Shown piece by piece: positions 23,232 through 31,840 of a stretch of 54,809 nt of DNA. A program made the position numbers and the translations under genes. Numbering within the stretch: the stretch's first letter is position 1; each line of letters starts with the position of its first letter. The notes beneath the pieces are model-generated. The model was not told where the DNA came from. It saw nothing but the letters and a program-made list of their open reading frames with translations, and ran no database searches. The DNA is taken from positions 1 through 54,809 of the forward strand of contig NZ_JOAG01000057.1 of assembly GCF_000725485.1 (NCBI RefSeq). The letters are read 5' to 3'. This stretch comes from Nonomuraea candida. GTDB lineage: Bacteria; Actinomycetota; Actinomycetes; Streptosporangiales; Streptosporangiaceae.

Positions 23232-24131
23232 ATGCGCATTCTGGTCACGGGAGCCACCGGCACGCTCGGCGGGGCGGTGATTCCCGCCCTGCTGAAGGCG
23301 GGGCACGAGGTGCGGGCGGTGAGCCGTACCAAGCGGGACGACCGCGGCAACGTCGAGTGGATGTGGGGCGACCTCATCTCCGGCAACGGCCTCAAGGAGG
23401 CCCTGTACGGCGTGGACGCCGTCGCGCACCTGGCCACCAGCGGCCGCAAGGGGCGCGGCGCGGTGGACGTGCCCGGCACCAGGACGCTGCTGATCCTCGC
23501 CCGCGCGGCCGGCGTGCCGCACGTGCTGTTCACCTCCATGGTGGGCGCCGACCGGGCCGCCCACGGCTACCTGCGCTACAAGCTGGAGGCCGAGCGGCTG
23601 GTCGCGGAGAGCGGCCTGGGCTGGACGATCCTGCGCTGCACCCCGTTCCACCAGTGGCTGCACCACAGGCTGGGCGACTTCTCCGCGCTGCCCGCGCTGC
23701 CCGTGGACCGCTCGGTGCCCTGGCAGCCGGTGCACACGGGCGAGGTCGCCACGCGCATCGCCGCGCTGCTGAGCGCCGGCCCCGCCGGCCGGGAGATCGA
23801 GTACGGCGGCCCCCAGGTCCTGAACACCGAGGAGCTGGTCAGGACCTGGCTGCGCGCCTCCGGCCTGCACCGCCCCTGCGTGCCCGTGCGCTATCCGGGC
23901 CGCCTGTACGCGGCCCAGCGCGCCGGCGACCTCACCACGGACGCCGCGCCCAAGGGCGAGATCACCTGGCACGACTATCTGCTGCCGCCGCCCACCCTGT
24001 CGGACGACTCCGACGACTTCGCCTCCGAGCACACCGCCTCGCCCACCAGCCCGGCCACGCAGCCGGAGCAGGACCCTGACCTGCGCGTATACGGGGGCGA
24101 CGAAGGGTACGAACGCCCGACACGAAGCTAG
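23232..24131 (+). CDS. NAD(P)-binding NmrA/SDR-like protein
   Basis: A 299-residue Rossmann protein. The dinucleotide motif TGATGTLGGAV starts at residue 6; MWGDLISGNGLKEALYGVDAVAHLA and HVLFTSMVGADRAAHGYL follow; the usual active-site YxxxK appears as YLRYKLEAERL. This is the atypical extended SDR (NmrA/azoR-like) type found in many actinomycetes, and substrates are unknown. ATG 23232 has TAGGGGAC upstream; a TTG at 23211 would be longer. The last 40 residues are acidic and low-complexity. Confidence 0.8.
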   Translation: MRILVTGATGTLGGAVIPALLKAGHEVRAVSRTKRDDRGNVEWMWGDLISGNGLKEALYGVDAVAHLATSGRKGRGAVDVPGTRTLLILARAAGVPHVLFTSMVGADRAAHGYLRYKLEAERLVAESGLGWTILRCTPFHQWLHHRLGDFSALPALPVDRSVPWQPVHTGEVATRIAALLSAGPAGREIEYGGPQVLNTEELVRTWLRASGLHRPCVPVRYPGRLYAAQRAGDLTTDAAPKGEITWHDYLLPPPTLSDDSDDFASEHTASPTSPATQPEQDPDLRVYGGDEGYERPTRS

Positions 24132-24190
24132 CCGGACACCCCGTTCCATTACACGTTGCCGACTTGTTGGTCCCAGCCCGTTACTAGACA

Positions 24191-25621
24191 ATGTGTTCGG
24201 TGACAAGAGGCATCCCGCTGACCAAGGACTTCGCCAACGGCGGGGTCTCCTTCTGGTACCGGCAGATCGGCCTGCCCGCCCGGCGGCCGGCCCTGCCCGG
24301 GCCGCGTGACTACGACGTCGCCATCGTGGGCGGCGGCTACACCGGCCTGTGGACCGCGTACTACCTGAAGCAGGCCGACCCGGGCCTGCGGATCGCGATC
24401 CTGGAGAAGGAGTTCGCCGGGTTCGGCGCGTCCGGGCGCAACGGCGGGTGGTTGTCGGCCGAGTTCGCCGGCTCGCGCAAGCGGCACGCGAAGGCGCGCG
24501 GGCGCCAGGCCATGATCGACCTGCAGCACGCCATGTTCCGCTCCGTGGACGAGGTCATCTCCGTCGCCGAGGCCGAGGGCATCGACGCCGACGTGCGCAA
24601 GAGCGGGCTGATCCACGTCGCCACCAACCCGGCCCAGCGCCGCCGCCTGCGCGCCCAGGTCGCCGGCCTGCGCGCGTGGGGCTACGGCGAGGACGACATG
24701 CGGCTTTTGGAACGTGACGAGCAGCACGAACGCGTCCGGGTGGCCGGCGCCCTGGAGGCGTCCTACTCCCCCCACTGCGCCCGCATCCAGCCCGCCAAGC
24801 TGGCCGTCGGCCTGGCCGGCGCCGTGGCCCGCCTGGGCGTGGACATCTTCGAGGACACCACGGTCACCGAGATCCTGCCCCGCCGCGGCGACGTGCGGGC
24901 GGCGGCGATCACCACGCGGGGGCTGGTCACGGCCGACTACGTCATCCGCGCCACCGAGGGCTTCACCGCCTCCCTGGCCGGCCAGCACCGGCAGTGGCTG
25001 CCGATGAACAGCTCGATGATCGTCACCGAGCCGCTGCCCGGCGACGTGTGGCGGCACATCGGCTGGCAGGGCGGCGAGCTGCTGGAGGACGAGGCACACG
25101 CCTACGTCTACGCCCAGCGCACCGCCGACGGCCGGATCGCGATCGGCGGGCGGGGCGTGCCGTACCGGTACGGGTCGCGCATCGACCGGCACGGCGCCAC
25201 CCAGCGGCAGACGGTCGCGCTGCTGTGGCGGATGCTGGTCAAGCTGTTCCCGGCCGCCGCCGACGTGCGGGTGGCGCACGCCTGGTCCGGGGTGCTCGGC
25301 GTGCCCCGCGACTGGTGCTCGACGGTGCACCTCGACCACGCCAGCGGCCTCGGCTGGGCGGGCGGCTATGTCGGCAGCGGCGTCACCACGACCAACCTGG
25401 CCGGCCGCACCCTGCGCGACCTCGTGCTGCGCCGCGACACCCCGCTGACCCGGCTGCCGTGGGTGGGGCGGCAGGTGCGGCAGTGGGAGCCGGAGCCGTT
25501 GCGGTGGGTCGGGGTGCAGCTCATCTACGCCCTGTTCAGGGCCGCCGACCGGCACGAGAACGAACGCGGCACCACGACCTCCCCCTACGCCCACCTCGCC
25601 AACCTGATCTCCGGCCGCTGA
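24191..25621 (+). CDS. DAO-type FAD-dependent oxidoreductase
   Basis: A 476-residue flavoenzyme of the D-amino-acid oxidase superfamily, close in layout to gamma-glutamylputrescine oxidases (PuuB) and similar amine oxidases. The FAD motif is VAIVGGGYTGLWTAYYL (about residues 43-59), followed by the GASGRNGGW segment that usually carries or approaches the flavin. A substrate domain lies in the middle (residues about 180-380), and VAHAWSGVLGVPRDW and GWAGGYVGSGVTTTNLAGR close the FAD site. The amine substrate is not evident. No ribosome-binding site is clear; GTG at 24200 is an alternative start. Confidence 0.85.
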   Translation: MCSVTRGIPLTKDFANGGVSFWYRQIGLPARRPALPGPRDYDVAIVGGGYTGLWTAYYLKQADPGLRIAILEKEFAGFGASGRNGGWLSAEFAGSRKRHAKARGRQAMIDLQHAMFRSVDEVISVAEAEGIDADVRKSGLIHVATNPAQRRRLRAQVAGLRAWGYGEDDMRLLERDEQHERVRVAGALEASYSPHCARIQPAKLAVGLAGAVARLGVDIFEDTTVTEILPRRGDVRAAAITTRGLVTADYVIRATEGFTASLAGQHRQWLPMNSSMIVTEPLPGDVWRHIGWQGGELLEDEAHAYVYAQRTADGRIAIGGRGVPYRYGSRIDRHGATQRQTVALLWRMLVKLFPAAADVRVAHAWSGVLGVPRDWCSTVHLDHASGLGWAGGYVGSGVTTTNLAGRTLRDLVLRRDTPLTRLPWVGRQVRQWEPEPLRWVGVQLIYALFRAADRHENERGTTTSPYAHLANLISGR

Positions 25622-25868
25622 CCCGCCAGAGCCCGCCGCCCGCGCACAGGCTCGACCCCCGCACAGGCCCGACCCCCGAACACGGGCCCGACCCCCGCAC
25701 ACGGGCCCGACCCCCGCACACGGGACCCGCCGCCCGCGCACAGGCCCGACGCCCGCCACCGCCCGGGCCGCCCGGGCGGTGGCCCGGCCGCGGGACGCGG
25801 TGGCCCGGCCGCGGGACGCGGTGGCCCGGCAGCGGGACGCGGTGGCCCGATCCTGGCCGGGCGGTGGG
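25622..25868. repeat. Two blocks of GC-rich tandem repeats between convergent genes
   Basis: The spacer is almost entirely repeats. From about 25650 to 25735 there are four copies of a GACCCCCGCACACGGGCCC-type 20-mer, inside a longer duplication of CGCCGCCCGCGCACAGGC. From about 25779 to 25860 there are three to four copies of the 21-mer GGTGGCCCGGCCGCGGGACGC with one change per copy. The second block runs into the stop of the polymerase gene. Confidence 0.85.
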
Positions 25869-27071
25869 TCAGGAGTGGTCGCCGGCGCGGCCCCAGGGGT
25901 CGTAGTCGACCTCCAGGGGCTCCTGCGGCGGGCGCTCCTCCTCGGGCACGTGCTGGAGGTTGACCCGGACGCGATACCACACGCTGCTGCGCCCCCGCAT
26001 CCCGTCCACCAGCACGTCGGCGGGCTCCAGCCGGGCCGCGGCCTCCGGGTGGCGGCCCTTCCACCGCTCGAACCCCGCCATCGCCTCGTCCTTGTGCTCG
26101 GCCCTGGCGATCTCGATCACCGGCATCGTCTGCTGCCTGCGGCCGCTGCCCTTGGGCGGCTTCGGCGCGGGCCCCAGCTCCTCGGCCAGCTCCAGCAGCC
26201 CGTCGAGCGAGCCGGGGTGCAGGTCCATGTCCTCCCACGGGTCGCCGCGCTCGGCCAGCCGCGCCGGCACGGTGTCGATCGTGAACGCCCCCGGATCGCA
26301 GTCCGGCACCTCGTCCCAGGTCAGCGGGGTGGACACGCGGGCGTCGGGCACGGCCCTGACCGAGTAGGCGGAGGCCACGGTGCGGTCGTAGGCGTTCTGG
26401 TTGAAGTCCACGAACACGCCGTGCCGCTCCTCCTTCCACCACCGGCTGGTGGCCAGATCGGGCGCGCGCCGCTCCACCTCGCGCGCCACCGTCTCGGCCG
26501 CCTTGCGGACCTTCGCGAACGGCCAGCGCCGCTCGATGCGGGCGTAGACGTGGAAGCCGCGCGAGCCGGACGTCTTGGGCCAGGCGACCAGCCCGTGGTG
26601 GGCCAGCACCTCGCGCGCCACCTGCGCCGTGCGCAGCACGTCGGCCCACGCGACGCCGGGCACCGGATCGAGGTCGATGCGCAGCTCGTCGGGCCTGGAC
26701 AGGTCGTCGGAGCGCACCGGGTGCGGGTTGAGATCGACGCAGCCCAGGTTGACCACCCACAACACCTGCGCCAGGTCGGTGCAGACCACCTCTTCCGCGC
26801 TCAGCCCCGACCGGTATTTCAGCTCGGCCACCTCGATCCAGTCGGGCCGCTTGGCCGGGGCCCGCTTCTGGAAGAACGCCTCCTGCTCGATGCCGTGCAC
26901 GAACCGCTTGAGCACCATCGGCCGCCCGTGCACGCCGCGCAGCGCCGCCTCGCCGACGGCCCGGTAGAACCGGAGCAGGTCGAGCTTGGTGTGCCCGGAC
27001 CGTGGGAAGACCACCTTGTCGGGGCTGGTGATGCGGACCTCACGCCCGGCGACCTCGATGATGTCAGGCAT
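25869..27071 (-). CDS. LigD-type DNA polymerase/primase domain protein
   Basis: A 400-residue stand-alone LigD polymerase (archaeo-eukaryotic primase type), which in mycobacteria fills ends during Ku-dependent end joining or repair. Signatures are TSPDKVVFPRSGHTKLDLLRFY at the N-terminus, then the catalytic Asp pair in RIDLDPVPGVAW and the SGSRGFHVYARIER segment, with a further Asp in VFVDFNQN. Neither a ligase nor a 3'-phosphoesterase domain is fused, and no ku gene is adjacent. The C-terminal about 120 residues (from GSGRRQQTMPVIEIARAEH) are an accessory region. ATG 27071 is chosen by family alignment (MPDIIEVAGREV). Confidence 0.88.
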   Translation of the reverse strand: MPDIIEVAGREVRITSPDKVVFPRSGHTKLDLLRFYRAVGEAALRGVHGRPMVLKRFVHGIEQEAFFQKRAPAKRPDWIEVAELKYRSGLSAEEVVCTDLAQVLWVVNLGCVDLNPHPVRSDDLSRPDELRIDLDPVPGVAWADVLRTAQVAREVLAHHGLVAWPKTSGSRGFHVYARIERRWPFAKVRKAAETVAREVERRAPDLATSRWWKEERHGVFVDFNQNAYDRTVASAYSVRAVPDARVSTPLTWDEVPDCDPGAFTIDTVPARLAERGDPWEDMDLHPGSLDGLLELAEELGPAPKPPKGSGRRQQTMPVIEIARAEHKDEAMAGFERWKGRHPEAAARLEPADVLVDGMRGRSSVWYRVRVNLQHVPEEERPPQEPLEVDYDPWGRAGDHS

Positions 27072-27176
27072 GTAGGTCACGATACGCGGGCCGACCGACA
27101 ACCTCCGGCAACCGCGTCCGGCCCCTGGAACGCGCCCGCCGGCCAGGACCCGGCCCGGACGGCGGGCCCCTGCCGG

Positions 27177-27300
27177 CGAGCCCCGGAAGCCGCCCACGCC
27201 CGCCGCGAACCCGGACCCTTCTCCTCCCTACGAGCCCCGGAAGCCCCCACGCCCGTCGCGAACCCGGACCCGTCTCCCCCTTACGGGTCCCGGAAGGAGC
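27177..27300. repeat. 54-bp duplication at the 3' end of the enoyl-CoA hydratase gene
   Basis: CGAGCCCCGGAAGC...GAACCCGGACCC(T/G)TCTCC occurs at about 27177 and 27231. A third, partial copy (CTTACGGGTCCCGGAAGG) is the actual end of the gene, with its TAA at 27281-27283. The spacer copies carry CTACGAGCCCCGG in place of TTACGGGTCCCGG. Confidence 0.85.
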
Positions 27301-28030
27301 CGTGGCGGCCAGCGCCGGCGGCGAACCTGGCGGCGCCCTCCGAGGCGTCGGGCAGCGACACCAGCCCGTGCCGCAGCTCGTTCCGCATGGCCGCGGCCTC
27401 CTCCAGCCCGTCCTGCTCCAGCGCCGACATCCGGTCGCCGCGCAGGCACGCCTGCGGGAACCGGGCGATCTCCCCGGCCAGCGACTCGGCGTGCCGCCGC
27501 GCGGCGCCGGTGGGCACGAGCCGGTTGACCAGCCCCCACGCGTACGCCTCCGGCGCCTCGACGGGCCGCCCGGTGAGGATCATGTCCATGGCCCTGGAGG
27601 AGCCGATGAGCCGCGGCAGCCGTACGGTGCCGCCGTCGATGAGCGGCACGCCCCACCGCCGGCAGAACACCCCGAACACCGCGTCCTCCTCGGCCACCCG
27701 CAGGTCGCACCAGAGCGCCAGCTCCAGCCCGCCGGCCACGGCGTGCCCGGCGACGGCGGCGACGACCGGCTTGGTCAGGCGCAGCCGGCTCGGCCCCATC
27801 GGCCCGTCGCCCTCCTCGCCGACGTGGTTGTCGAGCGCCTTGAGATCGGCGCCGGCGCAGAACGTGCCGCCCTCGCCCCACAACACGGCGACGGCCGCGT
27901 CGGACGCCTCGAAGCCGAGGAACGCCTCGGCCAGCGCGTCGGCGGTCTTGCGATCGACGGCGTTGCGCGCCTCCGGCCGGCTGATCACCACGGTGACGAC
28001 CGGCCCCTGGCGCTCCACGCGTACGGTCAT
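27281..28030 (-). CDS. Enoyl-CoA hydratase/isomerase (crotonase) family protein
   Basis: A 249-residue crotonase-fold enzyme acting on a CoA thioester, probably in fatty-acid or aromatic-acid breakdown. The oxyanion-hole segments are FCAGADLKAL and VAGHAVAGGLELALWCDLRVA; CRRWGVPLIDGGTVRLPRLIG and a catalytic-type acidic position follow. GAGGAGGG precedes ATG 28030. Which double bond or substrate is used cannot be told from the sequence. Confidence 0.88.
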   Translation of the reverse strand: MTVRVERQGPVVTVVISRPEARNAVDRKTADALAEAFLGFEASDAAVAVLWGEGGTFCAGADLKALDNHVGEEGDGPMGPSRLRLTKPVVAAVAGHAVAGGLELALWCDLRVAEEDAVFGVFCRRWGVPLIDGGTVRLPRLIGSSRAMDMILTGRPVEAPEAYAWGLVNRLVPTGAARRHAESLAGEIARFPQACLRGDRMSALEQDGLEEAAAMRNELRHGLVSLPDASEGAARFAAGAGRHGSFRDP

Positions 28031-28239
28031 GCGACCCTCCTCGGGGAAACGTGCGGGTTCACCTCGGGGAACGTGCTGAGCGTACGTCGATGCCCGGACC
28101 GGGGCCAGCGACCGGCGATGTGAATTATGCGCTACCAGATAAGGCAGGATTCGTTGCGGACTCAGCCATGGCTGCGTAGTAGCCACCGAAAGACCAGGCA
28201 CCCAGCCCTGACATGCTCACGTCAGCTGACTACGTCGAT

Positions 28240-29295
28240 CTATCGGCTCACAAGCAGGCCGGCCTCGTGCAGGCGGGTGAAGGCACCTCCGATGTCGCCA
28301 GGGGTGAAGATCCGCTGCTTCCGGGGGCTCCACGCGGCCATCTCCCTCACCAGGGCGCCAGGATCAGTGGCCTCCGCCGACTTCATGGCCAGAAACTGAA
28401 CGCTGGCAAGCAGCTCCATGCCCTCGGGATACTCATATCCCACGACGGCACGACGGACCACTTCCCACGCCTGCTGGAATGCGACATCGTCGGCAACTGC
28501 CGACTCCGCGGCAGCGGCTGCCTCTGGCTGAATCTCCATGACGGCTCTGGCGCCCAACGTGCCATCCCCGTACCCGAGGAGATAGTGGCCTTCCATCGCC
28601 GCCAGCTCTCGGTTGAGCCCAGGAGAGAATGGGCCGTAGAGATGCGGTGTGAAGCGCAACCCCAGATCCAGCCCCGCACACTGCACAAGGTAGGGAACCT
28701 TGTGCGCCTCCAGCAGGGACAGGCGGGGCATCATGGACACACCCGACTCGAAGGCGAGAGTCACGTATCTGGACAAGGCTGAGATCAACCGACTTCGATC
28801 CAGCGTGAGCGGAGGCCGCTCCACCCCCGTCACCATGTCCTGGGGATGCGGTGTTCCTGGAACGTAGACGCGGACGTCCAGGTCGAGACCACCGAGCTTC
28901 TCGAAGATCAGCGGCCGCACGACGGACCATTGCAACCCGCCGTTCCCACAACCGAGGGGAGGCACGGCAACGGCCTGGATCTTGAGATCAACCAGAAGGG
29001 CCGCCAGGTCGTCAAGCCCGGCGACGATGTCATCGAGGCGGGAGCGCTGCCGCCAATGACGTTTCGTCGGAAAGTTGAGCACCCAGCGATCAGTGCCCTC
29101 GATCCGCACCGGAAAGATCCTTCCGGGTCGTAGTTCGCCACGGGCGCAAGCTTCGGCGTAGGCGGTGAAGACATCCGGAAACGCCCTCTTGAACTGAAGC
29201 GCGATGCCCTTGCCCATGACACCGACCAGGTTGACCGTGTTGACAAGTGCCTGAGCGTCATCCCGCAACAAGTTGCCGCTGACTTCCGTGATCAA
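28240..29295 (-). CDS. darG: DarG-type antitoxin: macrodomain DNA ADP-ribosylglycohydrolase
   Basis: A 351-residue protein that reverses and blocks DarT. Residues 1-155 are a macrodomain: VNTVNLVGVMGKGIALQFK and VPPLGCGNGGLQW are the two ADP-ribose loops. Residues about 165-351 form the DarT-binding C-terminal domain typical of DarG (LEAHKVPYLVQ, HLYGPFSPGLNRELAAMEGHY, GYGDGTLG). The start is TTG 29295 with a strong GGGGTGA site, implying weaker initiation. It follows the toxin gene on the same strand after 53 bases. The family removes ADP-ribose from thymidine in single-stranded DNA. Confidence 0.92.
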   Translation of the reverse strand: MITEVSGNLLRDDAQALVNTVNLVGVMGKGIALQFKRAFPDVFTAYAEACARGELRPGRIFPVRIEGTDRWVLNFPTKRHWRQRSRLDDIVAGLDDLAALLVDLKIQAVAVPPLGCGNGGLQWSVVRPLIFEKLGGLDLDVRVYVPGTPHPQDMVTGVERPPLTLDRSRLISALSRYVTLAFESGVSMMPRLSLLEAHKVPYLVQCAGLDLGLRFTPHLYGPFSPGLNRELAAMEGHYLLGYGDGTLGARAVMEIQPEAAAAAESAVADDVAFQQAWEVVRRAVVGYEYPEGMELLASVQFLAMKSAEATDPGALVREMAAWSPRKQRIFTPGDIGGAFTRLHEAGLLVSR

Positions 29296-29348
29296 TTCAC
29301 TTCACCCCCTTGGCCTTCATTATTGCCCATCGAACACAGTTTCCAAAG

Positions 29349-29978
29349 TCACGAGAAGTACCAGTGCGCCCGCGCCGCCACGACGGGACGTTCCCGAGCA
29401 GCGACGATCTTGCGCACGGTATCGGCCAAGGACTCATTCTGTGTGTACACGTGGGAAAAGACGGCCCACGGCACATGCTCATGGACCAGCAGCTCAGCCA
29501 TCCGACGTTGCATCCGGGACCCGTCCTCGTCCGTGTTGGCCCAGTATTCCGCCCGCATGAGCGCCCAATCTATATGGGCGAGCAGTTCATCCCGCTCGGT
29601 GGCGAATCGAGCCGTTGCCAGGGCCGCATTTCGATCACTCGCCACCCAGGGCAAGTTCAGAGCCACGATGGCGGAGAGTCTGGTCACAAGGTAGACCAAG
29701 GGTGTTTGTCCCGCTCCGTAGCCGCGCACCCCACCGCTGTTGATCCTGAACAGCATGGGAGAGCGCGGGGCGAAGTAGAAGGGCACGTAGTCAGCGACCA
29801 CGCCCATCGGTCCCCTGGGAACCGGTCGTGCCCGCCGGAGTTCCTTGATCCCCGGCTCGGCGCACTCTACGGACAGTGGTGGCCGGCGAGTGTCGGCCAC
29901 CAGCCCAGTCTGGACAACACTCGCCAGATTGTCCACGTGAGTGAAATGCAGCAACCACGGATCGTGCGTGTCCATCAT
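29349..29978 (-). CDS. darT: DarT-type DNA ADP-ribosyltransferase toxin
   Basis: A 209-residue toxin that uses NAD+ to ADP-ribosylate thymidine in single-stranded DNA, stopping replication; such systems act in stress and phage defence. It shows HFTHVDNLASVVQTGL at the N-terminus, the family block DYVPFYFAPRSPML (about residues 63-76) with its NAD-binding Arg, and the catalytic Glu in RMAELLVHEHVPW (about residue 162), plus the ARTT-loop region before it. ATG 29978 or 29975 can start it. Local base composition is less GC-rich than the flanks, consistent with transfer. Confidence 0.92.
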   Translation of the reverse strand: MMDTHDPWLLHFTHVDNLASVVQTGLVADTRRPPLSVECAEPGIKELRRARPVPRGPMGVVADYVPFYFAPRSPMLFRINSGGVRGYGAGQTPLVYLVTRLSAIVALNLPWVASDRNAALATARFATERDELLAHIDWALMRAEYWANTDEDGSRMQRRMAELLVHEHVPWAVFSHVYTQNESLADTVRKIVAARERPVVAARAHWYFS

Positions 29979-30144
29979 CGAGCAGGAGCATAGCCGTGCC
30001 GATAACCCCTACTGGTCGCCTTCTCCGGTTCTGGCGATCTCGCTGCGCCCGAGTTCGTCTTCACCGCCACCACCGAGGTACCCGGCAACGCGCCGATCCG
30101 GTCACCGCCGATAGCACAATCGCCGACGCGTCGGTCACCTGAGG

Positions 30145-31809
30145 TCAGAGCGTGGCCGCTCCCGCGAGGAGAGTGTCGAGGGGGTCCTCGGAGGGGCGGT
30201 CGATGCCGCGCAGGGGGCCCGGGTCGGTGAGGTGGGAGTCGGCGTAGAGGCGGGCCACGAGTGCCTTGCGGTCGTCGTCGAGACCCCAGGTGGCCTGGTC
30301 CTCCAGCAGCGCGGCGGCGTAGACGTCGGCCATGAACTGCGCCAGCGGGTACAGCCGCGCCTCGGCCGTCGCCGGCGCCAGCCCCGACCACGCCTCGACG
30401 GCCTTGGCGAGGTCGTCGACGCGGGCGCGCACCAGGCCGGAGGTGGCCAGCGCGCGCAGGTGGTCGAGGAAGGGCAGGTGGGCGCGTTCCTTGAGGATGG
30501 CGCGCCGCACGTCGAGGCAGAGGATGTTGTCGCCGCCCTCCCAGATCGGGTTGACCTGGGCGTCGCGCAGCAGCCTGGCCACCGGCCACTGCTCGATGTA
30601 GCCGTTGCCGCCGTGCACCTCGATCGCGTCGCTGGCGGCGGTCAGGCCGAGGCGGGCGGCGCGCAGCTTGATCAGGGCGGGCGTGAGGCGCAGCCGGGGC
30701 CCGAGGTGCCCGTCGAAGACCATCGCCTGCGCGGCCTCGACCTCGACGATCAGCTCGGCGAGCTTGCGGCGCATCAGCGGCTGCTCGACGAGCGGCCGGC
30801 CGAACGCCTCGCGGGCGCGGGCGTAGCAGATCGACTCGGTCAGCGCCCGCCTGGCCACGCCGAGGCCCATCATGGCCACGCCGAGCCGGGAGGCGTTGGT
30901 GAGCTTCATCATGGTGCCGAGCCCCGAGCCGGAGCCCTCCCCCGCCAGCAGGAACGCCTCGGCGCCGGTCAGCTCGACCTCGGCCGAGGCGACGGACCTG
31001 GTGCCGAGTTTGTCCTTGAGGCGGCGGATGCGCACGCCGTTGCGGCTGCCGTCACGCCGCTCCCACAGCACCAGGAACGGCGCCACCGCCCCGCCCGGCA
31101 TCCTGGCCAGCACGACGAAGGCCGAGCCGTTGGCGTTGGAGGCGAACCACTTGACGCCGGTCAGCAGCCACGCGTCGCCGGCCGGGGCCGCCTCGGTCTC
31201 CAGCGCGGCCAGGTCGGAGCCGCCGCTGCGTTCGGTGAACAGCTGCGCGGCCTCGCCCGAGTAGAAGCCGTCGGCGAAGATCTCGCGCACCCGGTCGCGC
31301 ACGTCCGCGGGCGCGTGCTTCTCGGCGAGCGAGACCACCATGCCACCGCCCGTGCCGAGCGCGCAGCCCATCCCGATGTCGGCCTGGTCGAGCAGGTACG
31401 TCCACGCGGCGCCCAGCGCGGCCGGGTCCGCCCCGTTCGCGCGGGCCTGGCCGGCGAAGGACGGCGAGGTGAAGTTGTCGGCCATCAGCGCCCGCCGGGC
31501 GGCGTGGAACGACGGCGGCATGACGACCGCGCTGACGTCTCTGCCCCACTTGTCGTACTTCTCCAGCCGCGGCGGGTTGCGGTCGGTCTCCTCGGCGCAT
31601 TCGGCGACGAGGCCGCCCATCAGCGCGCCGAGCCGGTCGAGGTGCGGCTCCGCCCAGGCGAAGCCGTCGCCCAGGTGCCGCCGCATGAGCAGGCGGAGCG
31701 TGGGGTCGCAGCGCCACCAGTTGCGTCCGGCCGCGCCCTGGTAGCGCTCGGTGGCGTAACGGTCACCGCGGTCCCCGCGGTCGAACGGTTCGATGAGGTA
31801 CCGGCCCAT
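30145..31809 (-). CDS. AidB-like acyl-CoA dehydrogenase
   Basis: A 554-residue flavoprotein of the acyl-CoA dehydrogenase family with the longer AidB-type layout: an N-terminal extension (ATERYQGAAGRNWWRCDPTL), then the FAD-binding core (ALGTGGGMVVSLAEKH, LFTERSGGSDL, WLLTGVKWFASN), a catalytic-region helix and the EVHGGNGYIEQWPVARLLRD segment, and IWEGGDNILCLDVRR. AidB proteins are linked to alkylation resistance, but many homologues act on acyl-CoAs, so the substrate is open. It starts 31 bases from the divergent PaaX-type gene and is probably regulated by it. Confidence 0.85.
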   Translation of the reverse strand: MGRYLIEPFDRGDRGDRYATERYQGAAGRNWWRCDPTLRLLMRRHLGDGFAWAEPHLDRLGALMGGLVAECAEETDRNPPRLEKYDKWGRDVSAVVMPPSFHAARRALMADNFTSPSFAGQARANGADPAALGAAWTYLLDQADIGMGCALGTGGGMVVSLAEKHAPADVRDRVREIFADGFYSGEAAQLFTERSGGSDLAALETEAAPAGDAWLLTGVKWFASNANGSAFVVLARMPGGAVAPFLVLWERRDGSRNGVRIRRLKDKLGTRSVASAEVELTGAEAFLLAGEGSGSGLGTMMKLTNASRLGVAMMGLGVARRALTESICYARAREAFGRPLVEQPLMRRKLAELIVEVEAAQAMVFDGHLGPRLRLTPALIKLRAARLGLTAASDAIEVHGGNGYIEQWPVARLLRDAQVNPIWEGGDNILCLDVRRAILKERAHLPFLDHLRALATSGLVRARVDDLAKAVEAWSGLAPATAEARLYPLAQFMADVYAAALLEDQATWGLDDDRKALVARLYADSHLTDPGPLRGIDRPSEDPLDTLLAGAATL

Positions 31810-31817
31810 ACCCGCGA

Positions 31818-31837
31818 GTGTTACATATACTCGACAC
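31818..31837. promoter_or_regulatory. Divergent promoter/operator with GTGT...ACAC ends
   Basis: The 31-bp gap between the acyl-CoA dehydrogenase and regulator genes holds an imperfect palindrome, GTGT...ACAC, around an ATAT core. It overlaps a -10-like TATACT (31826-31831), which would give the regulator mRNA an almost leaderless start. It is a candidate operator for the PaaX-type protein. Confidence 0.45.
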
Positions 31838-31840
31838 GCG

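Noticed and set aside
25622..25868. CRISPR-like array
   Set aside because: The units are direct tandem repeats without unique spacers of constant length, and there are no cas genes.
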